In this document: in pieces, positions 1 to 8,323 of the stretch
How positions within the stretch are numbered: the stretch's first letter is position 1
How the letters are laid out: each line of letters opens with the position of its first letter
NCBI GenBank assembly: GCA_006844765.1
Contig: SPJV01000050.1
Coordinates: 1 to 21,310, forward strand
From: Alphaproteobacteria bacterium
GTDB taxonomy: Bacteria > Pseudomonadota > Alphaproteobacteria > UBA8366 > Aestuariispiraceae
Direction of reading: 5' to 3'
DNA length: 21,310 bases
Notes under the pieces: generated by a model
Databases searched by the model: none
The model's input: only the letters and a program-made list of their open reading frames with translations
What the model was told of the DNA's origin: nothing
Made by a program: the position numbers and the translations under genes

Positions 1-617
1 ACGCCGGCCACGGCGCCGAAGATTCCGACCGTATCACAACGGGGCACCAGGGTCGGATCCGGCGGATGCGGGAACAAGCAGCGGTAACAGGGCCCTTCCT
101 GATGCGCCTTGAACGTTGAAAGCTGCCCTTCGAACCGGACCAGCGCCGCACTGACCAGCGGCTTCTTCAAGAAGAAACAAATATCATTCGTCAGATAGCG
201 CGCGGTGAAGTTATCGGACCCATCGACCACCAAATCATAAGGACCGACGATTTCCTTGGCATTCTCCGCATTCAGGCGGGTGCGATGTTGCACGACCTCA
301 ATTTCGGGATTGAGAAGCTCCAACCTATCAGCTGCGCTGCGAACCTTGGGTTCCCCGATCTCATCCGTCGAATGGATGATTTGGCGCTGAAGATTGGTCA
401 TATCGACCGTGTCGAAATCGACAATCCCAAGCGTTCCGATCCCAGCCGCCGCCAGATATAGCAACACCGGCGACCCGAGCCCCCCCGCACCAACAACCAG
501 AACCTTGGCGTCGAGGAGCCTGATCTGCCCTTCCTCGCCAACCTCGTCCAGGATCACATGCCGGGCGTAGCGTTCCAGCTCACGATCGGTCAGATCTTCC
601 CGTGACGGGGTCTTCAT
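1..617 (-). CDS. moeB: MoeB/ThiF/HesA-family adenylyltransferase (partial, runs off left edge)
   Basis: An E1-like enzyme that adenylates the C-terminal glycine of a small sulfur-carrier protein (MoaD or ThiS type) before sulfur transfer, in molybdopterin or thiamine synthesis; cytosolic. Read from the ATG at 617, 205 codons are visible: a nucleotide-binding loop GAGGLGSP at residues 43-50, DNFTARYLTND from about 135 as in the MoeB DNF motif, and the first zinc CxxC pair (CYRC, residues 177-180) in the typical GPCYRCLFP context. The second CxxC pair, and any C-terminal rhodanese domain, would lie beyond the window. It starts 3 bases after the cysK stop, so the two are probably cotranscribed. 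MoeB and ThiF cannot be separated on this fragment; the family call is safe, the symbol less so. Confidence 0.85.
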   Translation of the reverse strand, partial: MKTPSREDLTDRELERYARHVILDEVGEEGQIRLLDAKVLVVGAGGLGSPVLLYLAAAGIGTLGIVDFDTVDMTNLQRQIIHSTDEIGEPKVRSAADRLELLNPEIEVVQHRTRLNAENAKEIVGPYDLVVDGSDNFTARYLTNDICFFLKKPLVSAALVRFEGQLSTFKAHQEGPCYRCLFPHPPDPTLVPRCDTVGIFGAVAG

Positions 618-620
618 GGG

Positions 621-1589
621 CTAAATCCCCTCGAACAATGGGGTAGACAGATAACGTTCGGCGAAGCTGGCAAGGACGACAACAATGCGCTTGCCCTTGT
701 TTTCAGGCTCTTCCGCAAGCTCCAACGCCGCCGCCAGCGCCGCGCCGGAGGATATTCCACAGGGCAGCCCTTCCAATTTTGCCGCATCCCGCGCTGTCGA
801 GAATGCCGTTTCATTGGCGATCCGGATAACCCTGTCGATAACATCGCGGTTGAGAACATCCGGGACAAAGCCGGCGCCGATCCCCTGAATCTGGTGCGGA
901 CCGGGACGGCCACCGGACAGGATCGGACTGTCTTCCGGTTCGACCGCGACCACCTGCAAGTCGGGGTTATAGGATTTGAGCACTTCACCCACCCCGGTCA
1001 CCGTCCCACCGGTACCGACCCCGGCTACCAAGATATCCACCTTGCCGGCAGTATCACGCCAGATTTCTTCCGCCGTGCCGCGCCGATGGGCTTCGGGATT
1101 AGCGATATTAGCGAATTGCTGGGGCATGACTGCGTCGGTTAACTCCTCAACCAAGGCTTCCGCCCGGGCGATGGCGCCACGCATGCCTTCTGCCGCTGGA
1201 GTCAGCTCAAGCTCTGCCCCCAGCAGTTTCAACATCTTCCGGCGCTCGACCGACATGCTTTCAGGCATCGTAAGGATCAACCGATAGCCCTTCGCCGCCG
1301 CGACGAAGGCCAGCGCAATGCCGGTGTTACCGGATGTCGGCTCCACCAAAACCGTCTTACCCGGGCTGGCGCGGCCCGCATCCTCCAAAGCCTCGATCAT
1401 TGCCTGACCGATCCTATCCTTGACGCTGGAGAGCGGGTTGAAGAATTCAAGCTTGGCGAGGATTTCTGCATCCACCCCCCGCACATCCGCAAAGCGGTTT
1501 AACCGTACCAGCGGCGTTGCCCCGATTGTCTGGACAAGATTGTCGTAGATTTTGCCCCGAAACTCACCATTCGCCATCGAATTTTCCAT
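621..1589 (-). CDS. cysK: Cysteine synthase A (O-acetylserine sulfhydrylase)
   Basis: PLP enzyme making L-cysteine from O-acetylserine and sulfide in the cytosol. The 322-residue protein has the usual family length and order of motifs: the PLP lysine in NPLSSVKDRIG (K57), the substrate loop PTSGNTG (84-90), the phosphate-binding GTGGT (192-196), the GISSGAA serine motif near 278-284 and the C-terminal ERYLST block. The family often reads PSFGERYLST there; here it is ASFAERYLST, a small variation. The ATG at 1589 is favoured because AGGA lies six bases upstream; an in-frame ATG four codons later has no better site. It is divergent from the M24 gene across 128 bases and immediately precedes the moeB-like gene in one transcription unit. 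Confidence 0.93.
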   Translation of the reverse strand: MENSMANGEFRGKIYDNLVQTIGATPLVRLNRFADVRGVDAEILAKLEFFNPLSSVKDRIGQAMIEALEDAGRASPGKTVLVEPTSGNTGIALAFVAAAKGYRLILTMPESMSVERRKMLKLLGAELELTPAAEGMRGAIARAEALVEELTDAVMPQQFANIANPEAHRRGTAEEIWRDTAGKVDILVAGVGTGGTVTGVGEVLKSYNPDLQVVAVEPEDSPILSGGRPGPHQIQGIGAGFVPDVLNRDVIDRVIRIANETAFSTARDAAKLEGLPCGISSGAALAAALELAEEPENKGKRIVVVLASFAERYLSTPLFEGI

Positions 1590-1717
1590 CCCTTTTCCTG
1601 TCGGCTGAAAGACGTGCCGATCCTTTTGCGCGGCCTACCTAGATTTGCGCTTTCACCGGGCCGCGCACGCGGCGATACTCTAGCGAAACCCGTCCATCCT
1701 TCAAGACGAGCACAGCC
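1590..1717. promoter_or_regulatory. Divergent intergenic region between cysK and the M24 gene
   Basis: These 128 bases separate two divergent starts and must carry promoters for both. On the plus strand TTTCAC (1651-1656) and GATACT (1674-1679) are 17 bases apart and could be a weak sigma-70-like pair for the M24 gene. I see no convincing operator. Confidence 0.3.
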
Positions 1718-2932
1718 ATGCCTGCCCTTCGCGACTGTCTAACCGATCCAAAACCGATCAACGACGCTGACATTCGGCATTACAGGCTTGGGCGGGTCAG
1801 GGCAATCCTGACCGCGCTGGATCTGCCGGCTGTCCTGATCGCCGATCCGGTCAATCTACGCTATGCCACCGGCACCCGGAATATGCAGGTCTGGACCATG
1901 CATAATTTCTGTCGTTATGCGCTGGTACCGGCATCGGGGCCGGTAACCTTGTTCGAGCTGCCCACCGGCTATCATCTGTCAGAAGGCCTGGACACGGTTG
2001 ATGCGATCCGCCCCGCCTTCGCGCTTGATTTCATGAGCGTCGGTCCGCGTGTGGAGGAGATGGCGCGACGCTGGGCGGAGGACCTTGCCGCCGTCTTCAA
2101 GGAAACAGTCGGCGGCGATGACAAACGCCTCGCCGTGGATCGGGCAGAGCTGAAAGGCATTGCTGCGTTGGAAAGCGTGGGGCTTACCCCAATGGATGGA
2201 CGCGCGGTCATGGAACAGGCGCGGGCGGTGAAGTCGGTGGAAGAAGTTCGTGCCTTCAAGCGCTCCCTTGGCACGGTCGAAGACGCAATCGCGGAGATGC
2301 GAGCACAATTGCGCCCCGGCATGCGGGAGCAAGAAGCGCTTGGCTTATTGATTGGCGGGTCCATTGCGCGTGGTGGTGAATACCCCGAGACCCGGTTGAT
2401 GACATCCGGCCCGCGCACCAATCCCTGGTTCCAAGAAACGAATGACCGGGTCATGGCGGAAGGCGATATGTTGTCCTTTGACACCGATATCATCGGGCCG
2501 GGCGGGTTCTATGACGATATCTCCCGGTCCTGGACCGTGGGCGAGACCAAGCCCAGCGACGATCAACGGCGCCTTTATGATCTGGCGCGCCGGCAACTGG
2601 ACCATAATATGGCGCTGTTGAGACCGGGGCTCGGGTTTCTGGAATATTCAGACATGGCATTCCAGTTGCCGGAACCCTATATCGCCAACCGTTACGCCGA
2701 TGTCGCCCATGGCTGCGGACTTGGTGTAGAGTATCCTTTCATCTGGTATCGGGAAGATGCGGAATGGGGGGCCTATGACGGAGTGTTTGAGGAAAACATG
2801 ATCGTCTGTATCGAAGCCTATGTCGGTGCCAAGGACGGTCATGAAGGCGTGAAGCTGGAGCAACCTGTCTGGGTGACCTCCGACGGCCCGATCCTACTAT
2901 CGGACTATCCGTTGGAAGACGATTACGCGTGA
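1718..2932 (+). CDS. M24-family metallopeptidase-like protein, DddP-like
   Basis: 404-residue protein of the pita-bread (M24) fold, most like the branch that holds the DMSP lyase DddP. An N-terminal creatinase-like domain carries RYATGTRNMQVW (49-60). The C-terminal domain carries D255, D257, D267, H331, E366 and E381. Recalled DddP ligand numbering (D295, D297, D307, H371, E406, E421) fits at a constant offset of 40, and the active-site tyrosine Y366 maps to Y326. The proposed catalytic D377 maps to V337 (HGCGLGVEYP), so DMSP cleavage is doubtful; a peptidase, or a lyase for another substrate, is possible. The ATG at 1718 has only a weak GAG-type ribosome site. The next gene in the same direction begins 102 bases on. 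Confidence 0.7.
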   Translation: MPALRDCLTDPKPINDADIRHYRLGRVRAILTALDLPAVLIADPVNLRYATGTRNMQVWTMHNFCRYALVPASGPVTLFELPTGYHLSEGLDTVDAIRPAFALDFMSVGPRVEEMARRWAEDLAAVFKETVGGDDKRLAVDRAELKGIAALESVGLTPMDGRAVMEQARAVKSVEEVRAFKRSLGTVEDAIAEMRAQLRPGMREQEALGLLIGGSIARGGEYPETRLMTSGPRTNPWFQETNDRVMAEGDMLSFDTDIIGPGGFYDDISRSWTVGETKPSDDQRRLYDLARRQLDHNMALLRPGLGFLEYSDMAFQLPEPYIANRYADVAHGCGLGVEYPFIWYREDAEWGAYDGVFEENMIVCIEAYVGAKDGHEGVKLEQPVWVTSDGPILLSDYPLEDDYA

Positions 2933-3034
2933 GTTTCATAAAGTGATGATGTGTCTTGGAGTCGCGGTAGCGAAAAACCCCTGCCAACGTCCCCCTCGCA
3001 AGGGCGGCGGTATCGTCATGGAGGCCTCTTAACC

Positions 3035-5590
3035 ATGACCCCGACCCTGCGAGCCGTTCTGGGCCCGACTAATACTGGAAAGACCTATCTGGCTGTTGAG
3101 CGCATGACAGCGCATCAGACCGGTATGATCGGCTTTCCTCTGCGGCTCTTGGCGCGGGAGAATTATGACCGGATTGCCGAGAAACATGGCCGTACCTCCG
3201 TCGCGCTGATCACGGGGGAGGAAAAGCTGATCCCACCGAAACCGCGCTGGTATGTCTGCACGGTAGAGGCAATGCCGCTCGACCTGACAGTCGATTTTCT
3301 CGCCGTCGATGAGGTCCAGCTCTGCGCCGATCCGGAGCGTGGTCATGTTTTCACCGATCGGCTGTTGCGGGCACGAGGCCGGGAAGAAACGATGTTCCTG
3401 GGCTCGGACAGCATGGCGGGCATGATCCGCTCCCTGATCCCCGACATCCAGATCGAAACACGGCCGCGCTTTTCTACCCTTTCCTGGGCGGGAGAGGCGA
3501 AGCTGAACCGCTTGCCCCGGCGTAGCGCCATCGTCGCCTTCTCTGTCGATAAGGTTTATGAAATGGCTGAGACCTTGCGGCGCCAGCGCGGCGGAACCGC
3601 TGTCGTGCTCGGCGCGCTCAGCCCCCGCACGCGCAATGCCCAGGTCGAGATGTATCAGGCCGGTGAGGTCGATTACCTTGTTGCCACCGATGCCATCGGG
3701 ATGGGCCTGAACATGGATGTGGACCATGTCGCCTTTGCCGCCTTGCAGAAATACGACGGCAGCCGGCGGCGCCCGCTCACTGCGCCGGAGATGGGGCAGA
3801 TCGCCGGGCGTGCCGGGCGTCACATGAATGATGGCAGCTTTGGCATAACCAATGAGCGGAAACCGCCGGATGAAGAGATTATCCGCCGGATCGTCGAACA
3901 TGACTATCCGCCCGTCCAGCGGCTCTATTGGCGCAATGCATCACTTGATTTCGGATCGCCGAAGCGGTTGCTCGCCAGCCTTCGGGAGCCAGCGCTTCGC
4001 CCGGAGCTGAGCCGTGCGCGCGACGCCGATGATCAGCTTGCCCTCGATGCCTTGATCCGCGATGACGCCGTGATGGCGCGAAGCGGAACGCCAGAGGCTG
4101 TGCATCTCCTCTGGGATGTCTGCCAGATCCCTGATTTTCGAAAAGTCATGGCGGATCATCACGCTCAGCTTCTGGGCCGGGTCTTCCTGACATTGCGGGA
4201 TAATAACGGGGCGCTGCCCGAAGACTGGGTCGCAGAGCAGATTGCACGGTTGGACAGGACCGACGGGGACATCGACACGCTGACGAACCGCATCGCCCAT
4301 GTGCGGACCTGGACCTATATCTCCCATCGTAGTGACTGGCTTGCCGACGCCGCCCATTGGCAGGAAAGAGCCCGGGCGATTGAAGACACGTTGTCAGATG
4401 CCTTGCACCGCGCGCTGATCAACCGGTTTGTCGACAAACGCGCGGCCATGCTGGGCCGGGGCAAGGGGAAGGGAGACGCAACAGCCTCTATCGTCAATGC
4501 GAAAGGTCACGTTCTGGTCGAAGGACATGTTGTCGGTCGGCTGGATGGCTTGCGTTTCCAGCCCGAAGACGCTGCCGATCGACGGGAAGCCAAAGCCCTG
4601 ATCGCGGCGGCAAGGCAAGCGATTGATGCCGCCCTGCCCGGCATTGTGTCGTCCCTGGAGAACGCGCCGGACCCGGATTTCGGTGTCTCCCCAGATGGTA
4701 AGATCACCTGGCGTGGACGGTCTCTGGCATGCCTGACCGCCGGGGAAAACCTGTTACGGCCCGGCCTGCGCTTGGACAGGGACACCGTCCTGGATACCGG
4801 GACAGAATCTGTGCTGACAGAGCGGGTGAAGGCAAAGCTGCAGGATTTCCTGGACGGCTTCATTCGCCGCCGTCTTTCCGTCTTGCTGGAAGAAGCGGCA
4901 CCGGAAGCACTGGGGGCCTCGGGGCGCGGCATCCTCTATCATCTGCGCGAAGGCTTGGGCGCGGTCCACCGTAAAGAAATCGCCGGCCTGATCGATAACG
5001 CGCCCGGGGAAGACAAGGCAGCCCTAAAGGCGATGGGGATGAGATTGGGGGTCGATTGGGTCTATCTGGACGGCCTTCTGTCCACCCGCGCGGTGCGGGC
5101 GCGGGCCCTTGCCTGGGCCGCGTGGAAAGGGGCCCCTGTTCCCGAAACACCTTCGGTCTCCGGTCATGGCAGTCGCGCCATACCGACGGTCCCCTCGGCC
5201 AGTGGCCCACCGGAGGCCTGGCCATGCATCGGCTATGTCCCGATGGCCTCAAAGGCGCTTCGGATGGATCGGTATGAAGCCCTCGCCGCTCTGTTGCGTC
5301 GTGCAAAAGGTGGCCCGATCACCTGCGATAAAGCCTTTTTCGAAACAACCGCGCTTCCCGATACAGACGCTGCGACGGAGGTTCTACAAAGCCTCGGCTA
5401 CAGAAAGGTTGAGGGGGCAGCAACAGATCAAATCGATCCGCCCCTTCAGTTCGAAAAACGGAAATCTTCGCGCAAGAAGACACCGGGTCGAAAGAGCGCT
5501 GGGCGCAAGACAAAAGCGAAACCAGCCAACCACAAACAGATGGACCCGAATTCCCCCTTTGCCGTCCTGAAGAACTGGGGCAAGTCCTGA
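3035..5590 (+). CDS. Suv3-type DEAD/DEAH superfamily 2 RNA helicase
   Basis: ATP-dependent RNA helicase related to the Suv3 helicase of the mitochondrial degradosome, which unwinds RNA for degradation. In the 851-residue protein, motif I is GPTNTGKT (10-17), the Suv3 version of Walker A; motif II is DEVQ (92-95), and motif VI is QIAGRAGR (255-262). A long helical C-terminal part follows, ending in a Lys/Arg-rich tail. The frame is open from 2951, but the ATG at 3035 is chosen because GGAGG (3020-3024) sits 10 bases upstream and the conserved sequence begins there; the upstream extension is low in conserved features. The stop overlaps the next start by one base (TGATG), giving translational coupling to the S4 protein. 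Family assignment is firm, the cellular RNA target unknown. Confidence 0.88.
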   Translation: MTPTLRAVLGPTNTGKTYLAVERMTAHQTGMIGFPLRLLARENYDRIAEKHGRTSVALITGEEKLIPPKPRWYVCTVEAMPLDLTVDFLAVDEVQLCADPERGHVFTDRLLRARGREETMFLGSDSMAGMIRSLIPDIQIETRPRFSTLSWAGEAKLNRLPRRSAIVAFSVDKVYEMAETLRRQRGGTAVVLGALSPRTRNAQVEMYQAGEVDYLVATDAIGMGLNMDVDHVAFAALQKYDGSRRRPLTAPEMGQIAGRAGRHMNDGSFGITNERKPPDEEIIRRIVEHDYPPVQRLYWRNASLDFGSPKRLLASLREPALRPELSRARDADDQLALDALIRDDAVMARSGTPEAVHLLWDVCQIPDFRKVMADHHAQLLGRVFLTLRDNNGALPEDWVAEQIARLDRTDGDIDTLTNRIAHVRTWTYISHRSDWLADAAHWQERARAIEDTLSDALHRALINRFVDKRAAMLGRGKGKGDATASIVNAKGHVLVEGHVVGRLDGLRFQPEDAADRREAKALIAAARQAIDAALPGIVSSLENAPDPDFGVSPDGKITWRGRSLACLTAGENLLRPGLRLDRDTVLDTGTESVLTERVKAKLQDFLDGFIRRRLSVLLEEAAPEALGASGRGILYHLREGLGAVHRKEIAGLIDNAPGEDKAALKAMGMRLGVDWVYLDGLLSTRAVRARALAWAAWKGAPVPETPSVSGHGSRAIPTVPSASGPPEAWPCIGYVPMASKALRMDRYEALAALLRRAKGGPITCDKAFFETTALPDTDAATEVLQSLGYRKVEGAATDQIDPPLQFEKRKSSRKKTPGRKSAGRKTKAKPANHKQMDPNSPFAVLKNWGKS

Positions 5591-5988
5591 TGACTGGGGA
5601 GGCAGCACCGACCACGCTTCGGATCGACAAATGGCTGTGGCAGGCACGCTTCTTCAAAACCCGGACGTTAGCGGCAAAGGCCATCGCCAGCGGCCCGATC
5701 CGGGTCAACCGCATGCCGGTCGCCAAGCCTGGTTACAGTATTCGGGTCGGCGATGTGTTAACCTTCGCCCAGGGCAAGCTAATTCGCGTCATCGAAGTGG
5801 CTGCGCTTGGGGCCCGCCGTGGCCCCGCACCGGAAGCGCAAATGCTTTATAAGGATCTTGACCCGCCGGCCGCACGCGCGCCAAAACCTGATGCGCCGCC
5901 ACCGGTCGCGGAACGGGAAGCCGGGGCTGGACGACCGACAAAGAAAGATCGGCGCGACACAGACAAACTGCGCGATCCGCTGTACTAA
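5590..5988 (+). CDS. S4-domain RNA-binding protein, HslR/Hsp15-like
   Basis: Small cytosolic RNA-binding protein of 132 residues. The S4 domain fills residues 8 to about 70 (RIDKWLWQARFFKTRTLA, then GPIRVNRMPVAKPGYSIRVGDVLTF), matching the HslR/Hsp15 group, which binds stalled 50S subunits carrying nascent tRNA. The C-terminal 50 residues are rich in Pro, Arg, Lys and Asp and probably disordered. The ATG shares its A with the stop of the helicase gene, and GGGG lies just upstream. Pairing of this S4 protein with the Suv3-like helicase recurs in alphaproteobacteria as far as I recall, which suggests a joint role in RNA or ribosome quality control; that role is inferred. Confidence 0.87.
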   Translation: MTGEAAPTTLRIDKWLWQARFFKTRTLAAKAIASGPIRVNRMPVAKPGYSIRVGDVLTFAQGKLIRVIEVAALGARRGPAPEAQMLYKDLDPPAARAPKPDAPPPVAEREAGAGRPTKKDRRDTDKLRDPLY

Positions 5989-6018
5989 GGCCCACAGCCC
6001 CCATCAAGGAACGATACG

Positions 6019-6480
6019 ATGATCAATCGCCTGAAAGAATTCTTTACGCGTGAAAGCGCCAAAAACGGCCCATCGAAACACTCCCCGGACGAGCTGCATA
6101 TCGCCGCTGCCGGGCTGATGATCGAAGCCGCCTCCATGGACGGGCATATCGATGAAAGCGAGCGGGAGCAGATCGCTGACCTTGTCGGGCGTCACTTCAA
6201 TGTCGGGCCGGATGAAGTCGCCGAGATCATCGCGGCTGGGGAAAAGAAAGCCCAAGATGCGGTCGATATCTATGGCTTCCTGCGGTTGATCAACACGCAT
6301 TTCGACGAGGCGGAGCGGGTCTTGCTGGTCGAGATGCTTTGGGAAGTCGCCTATGCCGACGGCGTTCTGCATGATCACGAAGCCGCGCTGGTGCGCCGGG
6401 TCACCGGATTGCTGGGCGTCACGGATAGGGACGCCGGATCCGCCCGGAAACGCGCCATGACGCGGCTGGGTGTCGACTGA
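6019..6480 (+). CDS. TerB-family (tellurite resistance TerB-like) protein
   Basis: 153-residue, mostly helical acidic protein. Residues 25-145 match the TerB/DjlA N-terminal fold: HIAAAGLMIEAASMDGHIDESEREQI, and a second similar half, VLLVEMLWEVAYADGVLHDHEAALVRRV, each with the D-G-x-(I/L) acidic loop expected to bind metal. TerB-like single-domain proteins are common in alphaproteobacteria and are not by themselves proof of tellurite resistance; no other ter gene is present here. AAGGA lies eight bases upstream of the ATG. It follows the S4 gene after 30 bases and may be read through from it. Function beyond the fold is unknown. Confidence 0.82.
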   Translation: MINRLKEFFTRESAKNGPSKHSPDELHIAAAGLMIEAASMDGHIDESEREQIADLVGRHFNVGPDEVAEIIAAGEKKAQDAVDIYGFLRLINTHFDEAERVLLVEMLWEVAYADGVLHDHEAALVRRVTGLLGVTDRDAGSARKRAMTRLGVD

Positions 6481-6601
6481 TACCGATCTACGCTATAGAA
6501 GATATCCGAATAGAAGAGGCTGCCTGAACGACCTCCCCCCGTTTGCAAACATGACGTCGAGGCTTTGTCTGCCATCGGCGATATCGAGAAAGAGCCTTTC
6601 A

Positions 6602-7510
6602 ATGAGCGACGGTCAATCGACTGCCAGCCCTGCCTGGCACGCTTACGCGCTTCTGACGATCACATCGATTTGCTGGGGCATGAATGCAATGTTTGGACGT
6701 GCGGCTGTGGGGGAGGTCTCGCCCTTAACTCTGGTCATGCTGCGATGGGTATCCGTCGCTGTGCTGGTCCTGCTGTTCACCCGCCGAGATTTGGTCCAGG
6801 CTTGGCCGGTCTTACGCAAACATCTGCCTTTCGTCGTAATTATGGGCGTCCTGGGATATACGGCCTTTAACTCTTTCTTCTATTTGGCCGCCCATGAAAC
6901 CACTGCCGTCAATATCGGTATTCTGCAGGGATCAATCCCCGTCTTCGTCCTGATCGGTGCCTTTTTTATGTATCGGACACCGGTATCGCCCCTGCAGATC
7001 CTGGGCGTTTTGGTAACCTTGGCCGGCGTTATCGTCGTCACGGTTCAAGGGGACTTCGAACGGCTCGCTTCTATGGCGGTCAACCATGGCGATCTGCTGA
7101 TGCTGATCGCCTGCGCGTTTTATTCATCCTATACCGTAGGCCTGAAGCGTCGCCCGCCGGTTCCCGTGATGGCGATGTTCGCAATTATGGCGATTGCCGC
7201 GATGATTGCAGCGATCCCGGGCGTTGTTGTTGAAGTCGTTCAGGGAAGCTTTCAGGCGCCGACCTTAAAGGGCTGGGTGCTCGTCGTTCTAATCGCGCTG
7301 CTGCCCTGTTTCCTGGCGCAAATCTGCTTCATGAAAGGTGTCGAGGCAATTGGCCCCGGCCGCGCCGGCATCTTCGTGAATATGGTCCCGATCTTCGCCG
7401 CAATCTCGGCAATCATTTTCCTAGGCGAAGTCTTTCAGACCTTCCATATGGTTGCCTTGGTGCTGGTCCTCGGCGGGATCTGGATCGCGGAGCGTGGGAA
7501 AGCAGCGTGA
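6602..7510 (+). CDS. EamA/DMT-family transporter
   Basis: 302-residue inner-membrane protein with about ten hydrophobic helices arranged as two EamA repeats, the hallmark of the drug/metabolite transporter superfamily. The first repeat starts at about residue 9 (AYALLTITSICWGMNAMFGRAAVG) and the second near 155, ending at LVLVLGGIWIAERGK. Members export metabolites such as amino acids; the substrate cannot be read from sequence. The frame is open from 6470, but the ATG at 6602 is preferred because a GAGAAAGAG purine tract precedes it and the first membrane helix begins directly after; the upstream 44 codons look non-conserved. It converges with the amidohydrolase gene across 12 bases, with no obvious terminator hairpin between them. 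Confidence 0.88.
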   Translation: MSDGQSTASPAWHAYALLTITSICWGMNAMFGRAAVGEVSPLTLVMLRWVSVAVLVLLFTRRDLVQAWPVLRKHLPFVVIMGVLGYTAFNSFFYLAAHETTAVNIGILQGSIPVFVLIGAFFMYRTPVSPLQILGVLVTLAGVIVVTVQGDFERLASMAVNHGDLLMLIACAFYSSYTVGLKRRPPVPVMAMFAIMAIAAMIAAIPGVVVEVVQGSFQAPTLKGWVLVVLIALLPCFLAQICFMKGVEAIGPGRAGIFVNMVPIFAAISAIIFLGEVFQTFHMVALVLVLGGIWIAERGKAA

Positions 7511-7522
7511 GACGCGAACGGC

Positions 7523-8323
7523 TCAAGGGCGCCAGTCGATACAGGCTTCTAAAAAGGCACTGAGGACCGGGGTAACGCGCTCCGCCAGATCACTGCGATA
7601 GCCATAGGGCAGGGCTTCGTCCATATAAGTTGCCTGCGACAGTTCCAGCTGGACCGCGTGGATCGCGGAATCAGGGTCCCCCATCTGCCGGGTGATGAAC
7701 CCACCCTTGAAGCGCCCATTCAGCACATGGGTGTAACCCTTATCGCGGCCCGTTTCCTCCGCAATCCGCATCAGAGTCTCGGATAAACTCTCCGCACAGG
7801 ACAGCCCGCCGAAAGTGCCCAGATTGAAATCCGGCAAAACCCCGTCAAACAGGCGGGGCACAGCGCTGGCGATAGAATGCGCATCCCAGAGAACCGCATG
7901 ACCAAACTGTGCCTTGATCCGCGCCAGCTCCGCACCCAACGTCTCATGATAAGGCCGCCAGAACGCATCCACCCGCTGAAAAGTCTCCGCCATATCGGGG
8001 GTGACATCATTCTGATAGATCGCTCCCCCTTCGAACAGGTCCACCGGTATAAGCCCTGTCGTCGTTTGCCCCGGATAGAGGCTTTCATCACTGGGCGGGC
8101 GGTTGAGATCGACAACATAGCGGGAATACTGCGCCACCAGCACAGAGGCACCCAACCCCTTGGCAAAGTCATAGAGCCGATCAACATGCCAGTCGGTATC
8201 CGGCAGCGCGCGGGCTTCCGGGGTCAATCGATCTGCCATCCCTTCCGGCAGCGAGAGCCCGGCATGCGGTACACTGATCAGCAAGGGCGTCGACCCAGGA
8301 TGCAAGGTGAACACGTCTGTCAT
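7523..8323 (-). CDS. N-formylglutamate amidohydrolase family protein
   Basis: 266-residue cytosolic hydrolase of the HutG/N-formylglutamate deformylase family, which releases formate and glutamate from N-formylglutamate at the end of one histidine breakdown route. Visible family motifs are SVPHAG (17-22), DTDWHVDRL (42-50), the SRYVVDLNRP block (67-76) and WDAHS (146-150); the conserved His and Asp residues are the likely metal ligands. No hutU, hutH or hutI gene is nearby, so the physiological substrate may be another N-formyl or N-acyl amino acid. The start overlaps the stop of the upstream dehydrogenase as ATGA (8320-8323), indicating translational coupling. Family call is firm. Confidence 0.9.
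   Translation of the reverse strand: MTDVFTLHPGSTPLLISVPHAGLSLPEGMADRLTPEARALPDTDWHVDRLYDFAKGLGASVLVAQYSRYVVDLNRPPSDESLYPGQTTTGLIPVDLFEGGAIYQNDVTPDMAETFQRVDAFWRPYHETLGAELARIKAQFGHAVLWDAHSIASAVPRLFDGVLPDFNLGTFGGLSCAESLSETLMRIAEETGRDKGYTHVLNGRFKGGFITRQMGDPDSAIHAVQLELSQATYMDEALPYGYRSDLAERVTPVLSAFLEACIDWRP

Noticed and set aside
1972..2493. Minus-strand open frames inside the M24 gene
   Set aside because: The plus-strand frame carries the ordered metal ligands; the antisense products are Ser/Arg-rich and featureless.
2951..3034. Upstream extension of the helicase start
   Set aside because: The 28 extra residues are unlike the family, and a strong GGAGG precedes the ATG at 3035.
3029..3901. 290-codon minus-strand frame opposite the helicase
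   Set aside because: It overlaps the conserved motif-bearing part of the helicase and has no recognisable features; a GC-driven shadow.
6019..6480. Tellurite resistance locus
   Set aside because: Only a single TerB-like domain protein is present, without terA, C, D, E or Z; the fold name does not show the function.
6481..6601. GTTTGCAAAC palindrome near 6541 as an operator
   Set aside because: A 10-base palindrome alone is weak evidence, and no second copy or matching promoter was seen.
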